From NCBI GenBank assembly GCA_022560875.1, contig JADFSH010000012.1:1-47354 (forward strand): a stretch of DNA of 47,354 nucleotides, read 5' to 3'. Below, one piece after another: positions 17,486 to 25,705 of the stretch. Origin of the DNA: Planctomycetota bacterium. GTDB lineage: Bacteria; Planctomycetota; Phycisphaerae; Phycisphaerales; SM1A02. Below the pieces are notes generated by a model. That model was not told the DNA's origin, made no database searches, and worked only from the letters and a program-made list of their open reading frames with translations. Numbering within the stretch: the first letter of the stretch is position 1; every line of letters begins with the position of its first letter. A program made the translations under genes and the position numbers.

Positions 17486-18140
17486 CTTGTCGTTCCTTAT
17501 GCTTGACACCTGACTCGGCCTCCTCGGCGCGAGCCTCTTCCTCAGATTTGGTAATCACCGGATGCGCCCCGAGCAGAAAGCGATATGTACGTCCCCCGGC
17601 AGCAGACTCGTCGTGGTACTTGGCGATGAGGCGGGCAAACTCATTGGTGAGTTCCTCGGTGAAGAGATAGCGATCCTTGGCGGAAGCGAAGGTCACATCG
17701 GATTGCATGGTCAAGGTGGCAAGTTTCTTGCCCACCGAGGCTGCGCGTCTCTTGAGGGTGGCCACATCACGAATCATCTTCGCGGCGGATGCGATGAGAT
17801 AACTTGCGGAAAAGCGGCTGCGGGCCTCCCCGGGGTCGTCGCCCAGCACCCCGAGCACCTCAGGATTGATGATGTAGGATCGGGCGGTGGCCTGGACGAT
17901 CCGTTCGATGCAATTACGCCGGGGGCGTTCCTCGACCAGATGCAGGAAACCACTCCGCTCCAGTTCGCGAAGGTGATAGTTGACCTTCTGGCGGGACAGC
18001 CCGAGCTTTCGGGCCAGACTGCTCGCGGATTCCGGCAGTTCCAACTCCGCAAGGATCTGACGCCGGATGGGATGCAAGGCGATCTCCGCCCGACTGGCAT
18101 CGTCAATGACCTCGATATTCGCCTGGGCGGGAAGTCCCAC
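17475..18140 (-). CDS. ArsR-like winged-helix transcriptional regulator
   Basis: A 221-residue regulator. The N-terminal winged helix reads ALHPIRRQILAELELPESA, then the recognition segment SSLARKLGLSRQKVNYHLRE and the wing GFLHLVEERPRRNCIERIV. The C-terminal half is helical (ASYLIASAAKMIRDVATLKR) and ends in a charged tail; it resembles regulators paired with SRPBCC genes. I chose GTG 18140 because AAGGAG sits seven bases upstream; the longer ATG frame to 18257 would read through the promoter and its dyad. Its stop overlaps the SRPBCC start, so the two are co-transcribed. A dyad across the promoter suggests autoregulation. No ArsR metal-binding cysteine motif is visible. Confidence 0.85.
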   Translation of the reverse strand: MGLPAQANIEVIDDASRAEIALHPIRRQILAELELPESASSLARKLGLSRQKVNYHLRELERSGFLHLVEERPRRNCIERIVQATARSYIINPEVLGVLGDDPGEARSRFSASYLIASAAKMIRDVATLKRRAASVGKKLATLTMQSDVTFASAKDRYLFTEELTNEFARLIAKYHDESAAGGRTYRFLLGAHPVITKSEEEARAEEAESGVKHKERQDDQ

Positions 18141-18182
18141 TCCGATACTCCTTGGAGGAAGAATTATGTACTTCCCGAATAC

Positions 18183-18211
18183 AATATTGACAATAATTTT
18201 TGTCTTGTCAA
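18183..18211 (-). promoter_or_regulatory. Sigma70-type promoter overlapped by an operator-like dyad
   Basis: On the minus strand TTGACA (18211-18206) is followed after 17 bp by AATATT (18188-18183), about 40 bp upstream of the regulator's GTG. TTGACAA at 18187-18193 and TTGTCAA at 18205-18211 form an inverted repeat spanning the spacer, as expected for a site bound by the dimeric regulator encoded just downstream. A second TTGACA lies at 18224-18219. Confidence 0.6.
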
Positions 18212-18425
18212 ATCTTTTTGTCAAAAATCTCGTATTCCCCCTCCTTTGCTGGAACAATCATGTTATTGAGGGTGTCGTGGGGAGCGTATATCAGGGTGTG
18301 CGGCCAGATCGTATTGACGTAGCCTCGCTCATGGACCACCTCTGATATAGAAAAAGGCCGCACCTGGGCGACCTCTCTGAGCTGCTGAAGCTTAGTTGTA
18401 ATCCCGGGGGAGATGTTGTCCCGCT

Positions 18426-19148
18426 TTATTGACGACGGCGACGTCTGCGGCCCATTCCGGCCAGTCCTAACAATGCCAGTGCCCCGGGGGCAGGGATTGT
18501 CACGGTTGTGATCAAATCGAGTGAAAAATCTGCATCCACAAGAGGATCGATTGAAACGGTAACTCTATCCAATGTGGAAAGATCAAAGGTTCCGATGCCC
18601 GAGAACAGACTGAAGCTGAAAAACAGCGACTGAGAGCCCGCTGAATTCACGGAGACGGTCCTTGAGATATTGTTCGTGCCGTCGTTCAAGGCCACGGTAA
18701 CCGGCGTGCTTGAAGGCTCCTGTAAGCCGAACCCGAAGCTGCTGAAAACGACGCGGATGCCGATATCGCCCGAAAAGTCCGCATTGAGACCGGTCGGGAA
18801 ACCTGAATAGATAAGGGCCAATGCCCCATCGCCCCCGACCGTGCTGTCGTAATCCAATATCCCGGAGGTGGGGTTGATTGAGACGGTGATGGCATCACTG
18901 CCGGATACGAATGAGTCGCCGAAGATCGTCGTCTGCCTGACACCTCCGAGAACGCTGCCCAAGCTGATTTCTGTGATGAGATTATTACCCGGGCTCATCT
19001 GGGTCGCCGGCCAGGGATTAACGGCGGCAATTGATGAAAAATCATCAATCACGATGTCCGCGAACGCGGCTGGTCCGGAACACAGTACCGATAACAGCAC
19101 CACTGGCGCACCGATACGAGCATAGATCCCGCTGAAAATGCGAGTCAT
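18426..19148 (-). CDS. Secreted protein with PEP-CTERM-like sorting tail
   Basis: A 240-residue protein with a signal peptide (VVLLSVLCSGPAAFA) and a C-terminal sorting signal: the motif IPAPGALALLGLAGMG followed by six arginines. This matches the PEP-CTERM class, in which an exosortase processes and sorts the protein to the envelope. The middle is a beta-rich domain (IVIDDFSSIAAVNPWPATQ, then many Ser/Thr/Gly/Asp strands) of the kind found in matrix or surface proteins; I do not know a specific function. The ATG at 19148 overlaps a small upstream ORF by ATGA. No exosortase gene is in the window. Confidence 0.85.
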   Translation of the reverse strand: MTRIFSGIYARIGAPVVLLSVLCSGPAAFADIVIDDFSSIAAVNPWPATQMSPGNNLITEISLGSVLGGVRQTTIFGDSFVSGSDAITVSINPTSGILDYDSTVGGDGALALIYSGFPTGLNADFSGDIGIRVVFSSFGFGLQEPSSTPVTVALNDGTNNISRTVSVNSAGSQSLFFSFSLFSGIGTFDLSTLDRVTVSIDPLVDADFSLDLITTVTIPAPGALALLGLAGMGRRRRRRQ

Positions 19149-19477
19149 GGGTAGTTCTCTCTCAACTCCATCAGAAGGTTCTCTCTTCTCTCTCTCGACA
19201 CTTCTTCCGCTAGGGGAACTGTCACCCGAAGACTAATCGCTCTGGCATCAAACGCAAAGAGAAACTCAGAAAAAAGCCCGGTTTCCATTTCTCTGGTGGA
19301 GGATTCGGAACGACCTGCCCCTGATGCAAAGTCCGGTAACTCTATCGTTGGCTGTCGGTTGGCACAGATCTCTCCGGCTCTGCCGTCCGTCACCCAACGA
19401 TCCACAATCAAGGAGATTTGAGGGCCGGGAATGCCCACTGCCCCTTGGAAACGATGTCCGGAGCCGGATTGGACCAT
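19145..19477 (-). CDS. Possible small protein overlapping the PEP-CTERM gene
   Basis: An open frame of up to 110 codons ends TAC CCA TGA, where the TGA overlaps the next gene's ATG (ATGA). That overlap is typical of coupled genes. The product reads protein-like (SLIVDRWVTDGRAGEI, FSEFLFAFDARAISLRV, ending SRERRENLLMELRENYP) but belongs to no family I recognise and has no signal peptide. The start is uncertain: ATG 19477 lacks a clear ribosome site and an internal GTG near 19438 is also possible. It may be a genuine small gene or a remnant. Confidence 0.4.
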   Translation of the reverse strand: MVQSGSGHRFQGAVGIPGPQISLIVDRWVTDGRAGEICANRQPTIELPDFASGAGRSESSTREMETGLFSEFLFAFDARAISLRVTVPLAEEVSRERRENLLMELRENYP

Positions 19478-19828
19478 TGTCCATTATCAGGGGTTCAGAC
19501 AGGCCTGAAACATCCGTAACCGGGCTGCGGGGTAATCGCACCTTGTGAGGGTGGTGCCATCCAATCTGCTGGAAAAATACGATTTTTCAGTAGTTTTGGG
19601 GCCATGGGTAAGGCCTGATGCTTCCACGGGTCTGTCCGTGATGATTGCAGGTGAGAACCCAGACCTTCGACCAAGGCGTCTCAGGGCCAGAGCGGATCAT
19701 CACCCATGCCCGACGGGTTCCATCGCACGTCGATGTACTATTCAGTGACGCTCGAGGAGTGGTCCACGGTCAAGCCGTTGCTATGCAACCTGCTGGACAG
19801 ATAACCGCTTCCCTCCGGAAAAGCCCTC
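19478..19828 (+). other. Intergenic region with a hairpin
   Basis: About 350 bp without a convincing gene. An A/T-rich hairpin, CTGGAAAAAT-ACG-ATTTTTCAG with one bulged base (19569-19590), is followed by TAGTTTTG and could be a weak terminator or attenuator. A 32-codon plus-strand frame starting at 19707 has no ribosome site. I see nothing else. Confidence 0.4.
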
Positions 19829-20341
19829 TCACCACGCCAGAATCATGAGGATTGTGAATGCGATGAGGTGAACGATCCAGATCCCTGCAATCCACATCTT
19901 CTGCTTCGATTCAGACTGATTGAGAAACCGGTGTCTCTGGACGAACAATCCCAAGGTAAGGAGTCCACTGAACCAACCAAAGGCGTCAAGTATTATAAAC
20001 TCCACCGGCACTTTTCCCCCTCCCTGTACAAGGGGCTCGATGATGATCATCATCAACAACAGAATAGCGCAGATACTCGAAAACGCCCCTGGAATTACCG
20101 CCGCCAGAAACATCCCAAATCGCATTTTGGCCCGGCCCACGGTCAACCTGAGTTCCTCGCGGCACTCCGGACAGACGGGTTTGGTCAGGGCCCGGAGGTT
20201 GTAGTCGCAACGAGGGCATGGCACATCGCGGTCGAATACAAATTCGAGAAGCATCCGCTGCTCATCGGTCGGGTCCGGAGTGTTCGCCGGCCTGGTGACA
20301 CCTCCCGGGTCGGACTCCATCGTTGATGAATGCTCTGCCAT
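19829..20341 (-). CDS. Small zinc-ribbon membrane protein
   Basis: A 170-residue protein of unknown function. An N-terminal zinc ribbon (CPRCDYNLRALTKPVCPEC) is followed by three or four membrane helices (MFLAAVIPGAFSSICAILLLMMII; FIILDAFGWFSGLLTLGLF; MWIAGIWIVHLIAFTILMI). The CPxCxYNLR...CPEC opening followed by membrane helices recurs in planctomycete genomes. The ribbon should face the cytoplasm. The ribosome site before ATG 20341 is weak, and an internal Met seven residues later is an alternative. It lies directly upstream of nothing obvious on its strand; the next gene on this strand ends 8 bp before it. Confidence 0.75.
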   Translation of the reverse strand: MAEHSSTMESDPGGVTRPANTPDPTDEQRMLLEFVFDRDVPCPRCDYNLRALTKPVCPECREELRLTVGRAKMRFGMFLAAVIPGAFSSICAILLLMMIIIEPLVQGGGKVPVEFIILDAFGWFSGLLTLGLFVQRHRFLNQSESKQKMWIAGIWIVHLIAFTILMILAW

Positions 20342-20348
20342 CGGGCTT

Positions 20349-21215
20349 CTACGTTGGGGGGTTGGGAAAGTTCCACTGCTCTCCCGGCTCGTAGCCCAGC
20401 AGACCGTATAGCTCTTTTCGCGTCTGCATCTGATCTAGCAGCCCCTCGACCGTCCCCGATTTCTTCAGCTCGTCCAGCCCACGCACGACATGCCCCATCG
20501 CCAGTCGCTGCATGCTCAGGGGATAGATGACGAGTTGGTAGCCCAGCTCCGCAAAACGATCGACGTGAATGTAGGGCGTCTTGCCGTACTCGGTCATGTT
20601 CGCCAGCAGGAGTCCCGGAGATTCCCGGGCGAACCGGGCGAACTCCTCCTCGGAGTGCAGCCCTTCGGGAAAGATCATGTCAGCTCCCGCGGCCCGATAA
20701 GCATTGGCCCGGTCGATGGCATCCTCGATTCCGGTGACGGATCGGGCATCCGTGCGGGCGATGAGAATGAATTCGTCATTCAGTTTGTTCGCCAGCGCCG
20801 CCTTGAGTTTCTCGACCATGTCATCCTTGGAGATCAGGCTTTTGCCTTCGAGATGGCCACAGCGTTTGGGGAACACCTGGTCCTCGATGTGCATTCCCGC
20901 CGCTCCGTGACGGTCGTATTCGATGGTGGTGCGGATGATCATCTCGCCGTCGCCATAGCCGGTGTCGGCATCGACAATGGTGGGCACGTGACCGGCCTGG
21001 GTGATCTCGCGGATGGTGCGACACATTTCGTTCAAAGTAATGAGCCCCACATCCGGATACCCCGCCCCATTCGCGGTCGCTCCGCCCGAGATATAGCACG
21101 CCTCAAAGCCTGCCGCAGAAATCGCCCGGGCTACCAGCGCATTGAATGCCCCGGGGGCCATCACAACGCCATTTTCCATCGCATCTCTCAATCGTCGGCC
21201 GGGATGTGAGGTCAT
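20349..21215 (-). CDS. PEP mutase/isocitrate lyase superfamily enzyme (methylisocitrate-lyase-like)
   Basis: A 288-residue TIM-barrel enzyme. PKRCGHLEGK carries the catalytic cysteine (C119) of the isocitrate/methylisocitrate lyase branch, so it is a C-C lyase rather than a PEP mutase. Other conserved parts are ISGGATANGAGYPD near the N-terminus, the metal-binding VDADTGYGD, GMHIEDQ, and LIARTDAR. Possible substrates are 2-methylisocitrate, 2,3-dimethylmalate or oxaloacetate. The ATG at 21215 has AGGAG four bases upstream. A short-type citrate synthase at 13349 could supply methylcitrate, but no methylcitrate dehydratase is in the window, so the pathway is open. Confidence 0.88.
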   Translation of the reverse strand: MTSHPGRRLRDAMENGVVMAPGAFNALVARAISAAGFEACYISGGATANGAGYPDVGLITLNEMCRTIREITQAGHVPTIVDADTGYGDGEMIIRTTIEYDRHGAAGMHIEDQVFPKRCGHLEGKSLISKDDMVEKLKAALANKLNDEFILIARTDARSVTGIEDAIDRANAYRAAGADMIFPEGLHSEEEFARFARESPGLLLANMTEYGKTPYIHVDRFAELGYQLVIYPLSMQRLAMGHVVRGLDELKKSGTVEGLLDQMQTRKELYGLLGYEPGEQWNFPNPPT

Positions 21216-21417
21216 GTTGCTCCTGTTCGCGGGAGGGGTGGAGAGCATTTTAGCCTCCCTGCCAAATCATGCGTAACGGTCGTTTTTCATCCCCACCGGC
21301 TTCTGGCTCCATTCCTGTCGCATTCCAGGGGTCAGACTAATTCCCACCCGACACGTGTCCGATATTCATAGAGGAAACCAGTCGGCCCCTCAGACCACTC
21401 TGGAGCAGGAAACTCAA

Positions 21418-21990
21418 ATGCTTTCGAGCGACTACCCCAGGACAACCCCGAAACAATCATCCCGGGCGAAGTTTATTCTTCCCATCGCAGGCACCGGACT
21501 TCTGATCGCGTGTCTCTTCGCGCTCTTTTTCGGCATGAGAAAAACCTATAGCGAAGCAGAGGTCATCCGATCCATTCACATCATCGCCCTGAGGCAATCT
21601 GAAAAACCCGGCGTACCCAACGGCGGCCCACTCGGCCACTGGTGGATCTCCGCCGTCAATGTCGATCCCATTTCCGGGGAGCTTTTCGATTTTTCCATCA
21701 CGACAGATACCATGATCATCGCGGCGCAATCCGTGATGGTGGATATCGATCCCCTTGCGGACACGTTCACCTTTGACATGACCGGGGTGGTTATGACCAG
21801 AATTGTCGCGTCGGATGACGACGATGGGGAGATTCTCGTCACTCGGGATCACTACCGTCTGGGTCCTGCGCCGTTCGGCGTCGATATCATCCCCGATGCC
21901 GGCTCGGCTCGGAAACCAACGCCGAAAGAAGAATCGTCGGAACTTTCAGATCTCGCCGGAATTCAGGCATCGGAAACCCCGGAGAACTGA
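21418..21990 (+). CDS. Single-pass membrane protein, unknown function
   Basis: A 190-residue protein with a short basic cytoplasmic tail, one membrane helix (FILPIAGTGLLIACLFALFF), and an extracytoplasmic domain rich in strands (HWWISAVNVDPISGELFDF, MIIAAQSVMVDIDPLADTF, GEILVTRDHYRLG). I do not recognise the family. The ATG at 21418 has AGGAA six to seven bases upstream; the frame is open to a GTG at 21355. It converges on the kinase gene, and a terminator hairpin separates them. Confidence 0.65.
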   Translation: MLSSDYPRTTPKQSSRAKFILPIAGTGLLIACLFALFFGMRKTYSEAEVIRSIHIIALRQSEKPGVPNGGPLGHWWISAVNVDPISGELFDFSITTDTMIIAAQSVMVDIDPLADTFTFDMTGVVMTRIVASDDDDGEILVTRDHYRLGPAPFGVDIIPDAGSARKPTPKEESSELSDLAGIQASETPEN

Positions 21991-21991
21991 T

Positions 21992-22024
21992 AAAAAAAAG
22001 CCGCCGATTTTTTACTTCGGCGGC
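21992..22024 (-). terminator. Rho-independent terminator for the kinase gene
   Basis: The stem GCCGCCG (22000-22006) / CGGCGGC (22018-22024) is flanked on the plus strand by eight A's (21992-21999), which give the U-tract on the minus strand. It lies 27 bp after the kinase stop. In the plus direction the downstream sequence is only moderately T-rich. Confidence 0.85.
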
Positions 22025-22050
22025 GGTCGTTTCCGTTTTCTTTTCTCATC

Positions 22051-24735
22051 CTAGCAGTCCCAGTCGTCTTCCTCACTCTCGTCTTCCTCGTGACTCGCTT
22101 CGATATTCGCGAGATCCCGCGATAGGATGAGTGCATTGCTGATCCGCTCGTGTAGATCGCCATCTCCTGAAGCGGCAGAGAATGTCAACACGCCGCCCAG
22201 TTTCAGATCGGCGAGCAGTGCATAAAATTTTTCACTGATTTTCGATTCAGGAGTAATCGGCCCGATGGGGAGCGCCTGTCGAATCTTCACCTCGGCTTCA
22301 TCCATGATTTCAATGTTCCAGCCGCGGTCCCGATACGCCTTGAGATAGGCCTGGACCTGCTCCTCCACGCGGGGATCCGCCTTCGCCGGATGATCATTGA
22401 TCAGCAGGATGGGCAGGTCCGTACTGGCGTGCGAGATCGAATGTTGGGACAAGAACGAATTTTCGGACCAGGCCGAGTGTTCGGAATAGCGAGGAGCGTG
22501 AGACGCCGCTCGCCTTCGTTTGGACGCCCCGGGCGCGGTTGACTTAATGATCTCATTTACGATCTTGCCATTACTGGTACTGGCGACGTACATGATGCCG
22601 TACAAATCGTCCAGTTTCATGAGTTCTTCCAACTTCCCGTCCGCCGGGCCGTCCTGGTTCTCATACCACTGGATCATGAGGTCTCGATAGGCCAGTTCCC
22701 GCTCGACATTCTCAATGACGACATTGTAATTGTTCTCTACCTCTTGGATATAGGCATCAATTTGTGCCCGGATGTCGAGGCGATCCAAGTCAGGCACATT
22801 GGTCACCAGCAATACGGGGGGAAGGGAACCGCTCAGACCGGATAATTGCGGCATACGAGGGAGTTCGGGTAGACCGGGGATGGAAATACTGATGGGACTT
22901 TGCCGCTCCGCTTCCATCACGAGCGTAGCTCCGATGATGCCGCCCCCGACGAGGACCACCATGACGAGAAATGCCAGGAACGGCGCGGGTTTGGGATTTG
23001 CCGCGTAGCCGTGGCGTCGGGCGCGAGCGCGATGTCGAATGTCTTTGGCACGAGCCCGGGCCGCCTTAATCTGCTCTCGCGCCGCTCTCCGCGCACTCAT
23101 CGCATGGTTGCGCACCTTGGATCGAATCTCTGCGGCTTCTCGACGAAATGATCGTGCTTCTTCTCGAAAAGCGGCATATTCCGCGTTCTCCTGATTCGCA
23201 TAGCCGGCATTGCCGACCGACCCCGGATCGTCCACGGTATAGGCCCCGGTCCACCAGGACGTAACTCGCAGCTTGGGAGACAACCCGGGCTGCATACCTC
23301 CCACCACCGCCGCTCCTCCGGCCGCGGCGGCCGCGACAACCGGCTCGACTGCCGGCTGAAACTTCGGTTGTGGTGATCCGGCTTGATTGACCTGCGCCAC
23401 CTGATCGGGGGCTTCTTCCATTGGCAGGGGCACCGCTTCGCCTTGCATCGAGGGAAGCTGCACCGGCTTGACCTGGTATGGGTCATCCGCATTCATGACC
23501 ACGACGAGATCCGCCAACATTTCGTCAGCGGTTTCGTAACGCTGGTTGTAGTCCGCCATCGATCGCTTGACGATCCAGCGCAGACTTTCGGGACTCTTCA
23601 TCTGGAATCTGCTCAAACCGCCGTGGGCCGGGAAGGTGTTTTCCAGCACAAAGTAAAGGACCGCCCCGACGGCATAGATATCGAATTTCGCACCATCGAC
23701 CTGATGCACTTTCACCCCGCGGAGCGCCTGTCGAACCATTTCCGGATCGCGGAAGTATTCCGTGCCGTGCGTGGTCAGGGTCATCGCCGAACGCAAGGGA
23801 GTGACGAGGCCGAAATCAACGATGTGAGCCCGTCCATCGTGAATGATCACGTTTTCGGGCTTGATGTCCTTATGCCACAACCCGCCTTTGTGATACGTCG
23901 AAAGCGTCTGGAGAAGGTCGCCGGAGTACTTCATGACATTGGCGAGTTGTTTTGTACCCAGCCCGCGTCCGTCTGATTCGCCATGCAGTTGCCTGGTCAC
24001 GACGCCAAGGTGCTCGCCATCATGGAAGGGCATGACATAGAAGAAGCGATGCTCCTCCATGCCGTGGTCGAGTACGAGCCCGAGTTGCTTCGCCGCTTCC
24101 AGGGAACGAGACTCCCTGACGATCTGAGGCAGGCTCGATCCTTCGGTCAGGGCGAACGACTTGATGACGACGCGATCCGGCATGCCGCGCTGACGATTCT
24201 TCTCGTCGGGTTCGGCAACATAGAGCTTGCCGCCCGAGCCACCGCCCCGCAGGGAGCCGACGATGGTATAGCCATCGAATTGTCCGGTGCTGCGTCGGGG
24301 CTTGTCGGCAGTGGGAGCGCCGGCCATCGCTTCGGGTACACGCTGTTCAATCCCTTCCAGGAGTCCGTGCAGCAGGACCAACCTGAGCGGGCGCTGCAGG
24401 GCCAACCGGTAGAGACATGTGATGCCGATGCTGCATTCGCGCTTGACGGATTCGGCGAAATGCCCGGCCGCCGACCATCGCCCGATGACGACATTGAGCA
24501 TGGTCAATGGGATCAGGGCGATGATGGCGAAGATGGCGCCGACAAAACGAAGTACATCGCCGATCATGCCGCTGATGAACTCGAAGATATGAACCACGAA
24601 CCAGCCGATGCCCTTGAACACCGAACCGATCAGCCAGCCGATCCCCTTCAGGACCGGAACCAGCACGAAAATGATTACCAGTACGCCGAGGGCTATGGCG
24701 AGGCCGGTTACGACCGCTATTGCTACGGGTGCCAT
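22051..24735 (-). CDS. Membrane Ser/Thr protein kinase with tandem C-terminal sensor-like repeats
   Basis: An 894-residue kinase with unusual layout. Residues ~3-85 hold two or three membrane helices (VTGLAIALGVLVIIFVLVPV; VGAIFAIIALIPLTMLNVVI). The kinase domain (~154-420) has a glycine loop (GGGSGG), K192 in VVIKSF, HKD at 288-290 followed by IKPENVI, and D307 in VDFGLV; the usual HRD arginine is lysine. An Ala/Arg/Glu-rich helical segment follows, then a further helix (PFLAFLVMVVLVGGGIIGAT) and a C-terminal region outside the cytoplasm with two similar ~100-residue copies, opening PPVLLVTNVPDLDRLDIRA and LPILLINDHPAKADPRVEE. A strong GAGGAG precedes the start. It follows an ECF sigma gene on the same strand. 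Confidence 0.88.
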   Translation of the reverse strand: MAPVAIAVVTGLAIALGVLVIIFVLVPVLKGIGWLIGSVFKGIGWFVVHIFEFISGMIGDVLRFVGAIFAIIALIPLTMLNVVIGRWSAAGHFAESVKRECSIGITCLYRLALQRPLRLVLLHGLLEGIEQRVPEAMAGAPTADKPRRSTGQFDGYTIVGSLRGGGSGGKLYVAEPDEKNRQRGMPDRVVIKSFALTEGSSLPQIVRESRSLEAAKQLGLVLDHGMEEHRFFYVMPFHDGEHLGVVTRQLHGESDGRGLGTKQLANVMKYSGDLLQTLSTYHKGGLWHKDIKPENVIIHDGRAHIVDFGLVTPLRSAMTLTTHGTEYFRDPEMVRQALRGVKVHQVDGAKFDIYAVGAVLYFVLENTFPAHGGLSRFQMKSPESLRWIVKRSMADYNQRYETADEMLADLVVVMNADDPYQVKPVQLPSMQGEAVPLPMEEAPDQVAQVNQAGSPQPKFQPAVEPVVAAAAAGGAAVVGGMQPGLSPKLRVTSWWTGAYTVDDPGSVGNAGYANQENAEYAAFREEARSFRREAAEIRSKVRNHAMSARRAAREQIKAARARAKDIRHRARARRHGYAANPKPAPFLAFLVMVVLVGGGIIGATLVMEAERQSPISISIPGLPELPRMPQLSGLSGSLPPVLLVTNVPDLDRLDIRAQIDAYIQEVENNYNVVIENVERELAYRDLMIQWYENQDGPADGKLEELMKLDDLYGIMYVASTSNGKIVNEIIKSTAPGASKRRRAASHAPRYSEHSAWSENSFLSQHSISHASTDLPILLINDHPAKADPRVEEQVQAYLKAYRDRGWNIEIMDEAEVKIRQALPIGPITPESKISEKFYALLADLKLGGVLTFSAASGDGDLHERISNALILSRDLANIEASHEEDESEEDDWDC

Positions 24736-24964
24736 CGCTTATCTCTCCTCACCTCCGCGCCGGGTGACACGGTGATGTGATTGTCGGACTGAGGGAAATC
24801 TCAGGAAACGCATGGGGACGTTGTGAACCGGAAATTCGGGGGGCGGTGAGCCTCGCCTGACTCACCAAACCAGTATGCCTTCCGAATCCCGGGTTGTTTC
24901 TCATTTGTCTGCCCATTTCAAAGTTCGCTTCGAGTGGCTTGCGTTTCTGAGGTTAATTCTTCCA

Positions 24965-25705
24965 TTAAAACGACTGTGATGGGGCCGTCTCATCCTCGAG
25001 AATCAGCCGCGATTGTTGGTGAAAGATTTCCGAGAGGGCCTCGTCGAACATGACATCCTCGCTTCCCAGTCCCGCCTTCTCGGCTTCGGTCTCTTCATCG
25101 CTGGTGAAGCTGTAGAGGGCCACCGTCTCGGAAAGGCGGCGACGGAGAAGGTCGCGTACTTTCTGGAGGTAGCGACTGACCGTAGGCTCGCTGATGCCGA
25201 GACTCTCCGCGACTTCCTTGCCGGACGTCCCGTCGAAGACCCGCATGCGATACACCTGGAACTGCATGAACTCCGCTTCCGCTTCACTTTTGCGGATAGA
25301 GGCGTACACTTTCGCTCGAAATACGTTTTCCTGGTAGACGTCATCGGCTTCCACCGACGCGACCTGGGTCATGAATCGCTCGTCGAACTCCAGGGGCTTC
25401 TTCCCTGCCCCGCGTTTCAGGGCCATCCTCCGGTCGATCTCATCCCCCAATGAGTGCTTGGCAATCGACAGCAGCCAGGTGCTGAATCGCGCGCCCCGGG
25501 TGGGGTCGAAGCGATCGATTGAATCGGAAAGTGCCGCGAGGGTCTCCTGGGTCAGATCCCGTACGGTTTCGACGCCAATGCGGCCCTTGCCCCATTTGGA
25601 GAGTTGCGCCCTGAGCACAGGTCCAAATATCTCCCAGAGTTCGAACCAGGCAGCCTCATCACGATTTCGAAGCCGCGCGACAAAGGATGTAGTGAGGGTA
25701 TTCAT
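24965..25705 (-). CDS. ECF-type RNA polymerase sigma factor
   Basis: A 246-residue extracytoplasmic-function sigma factor. Region 2 reads DEAAWFELWEIFGPVLRAQL, then DLTQETLAALSDSIDRFDPTRGARFSTWLLSIAKHSL; region 4 is the helix-turn-helix GKEVAESLGISEPTVSRYLQKVRDLLRRRL. An acidic ~45-residue tail follows (ending TAPSQSF), longer than in minimal ECF factors. No anti-sigma zinc-domain gene is adjacent; instead a transmembrane kinase gene lies 229 bp downstream on the same strand. ECF/kinase pairs of this kind are known in planctomycetes, where phosphorylation may control the sigma factor. I chose ATG 25705; the frame is open to 25810. Confidence 0.88.
   Translation of the reverse strand: MNTLTTSFVARLRNRDEAAWFELWEIFGPVLRAQLSKWGKGRIGVETVRDLTQETLAALSDSIDRFDPTRGARFSTWLLSIAKHSLGDEIDRRMALKRGAGKKPLEFDERFMTQVASVEADDVYQENVFRAKVYASIRKSEAEAEFMQFQVYRMRVFDGTSGKEVAESLGISEPTVSRYLQKVRDLLRRRLSETVALYSFTSDEETEAEKAGLGSEDVMFDEALSEIFHQQSRLILEDETAPSQSF

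Noticed and set aside
18141-18257. N-terminal extension of the ArsR-like regulator
   Set aside because: It would be read from the promoter and operator region; the GTG at 18140 has a strong ribosome site and gives a normal winged-helix start.
24845-24866. GGTGAG...CTCACC inverted repeat between sigma and kinase genes
   Set aside because: Only 6 bp per arm with a 10-bp loop and no T-tract; expected by chance at this length.
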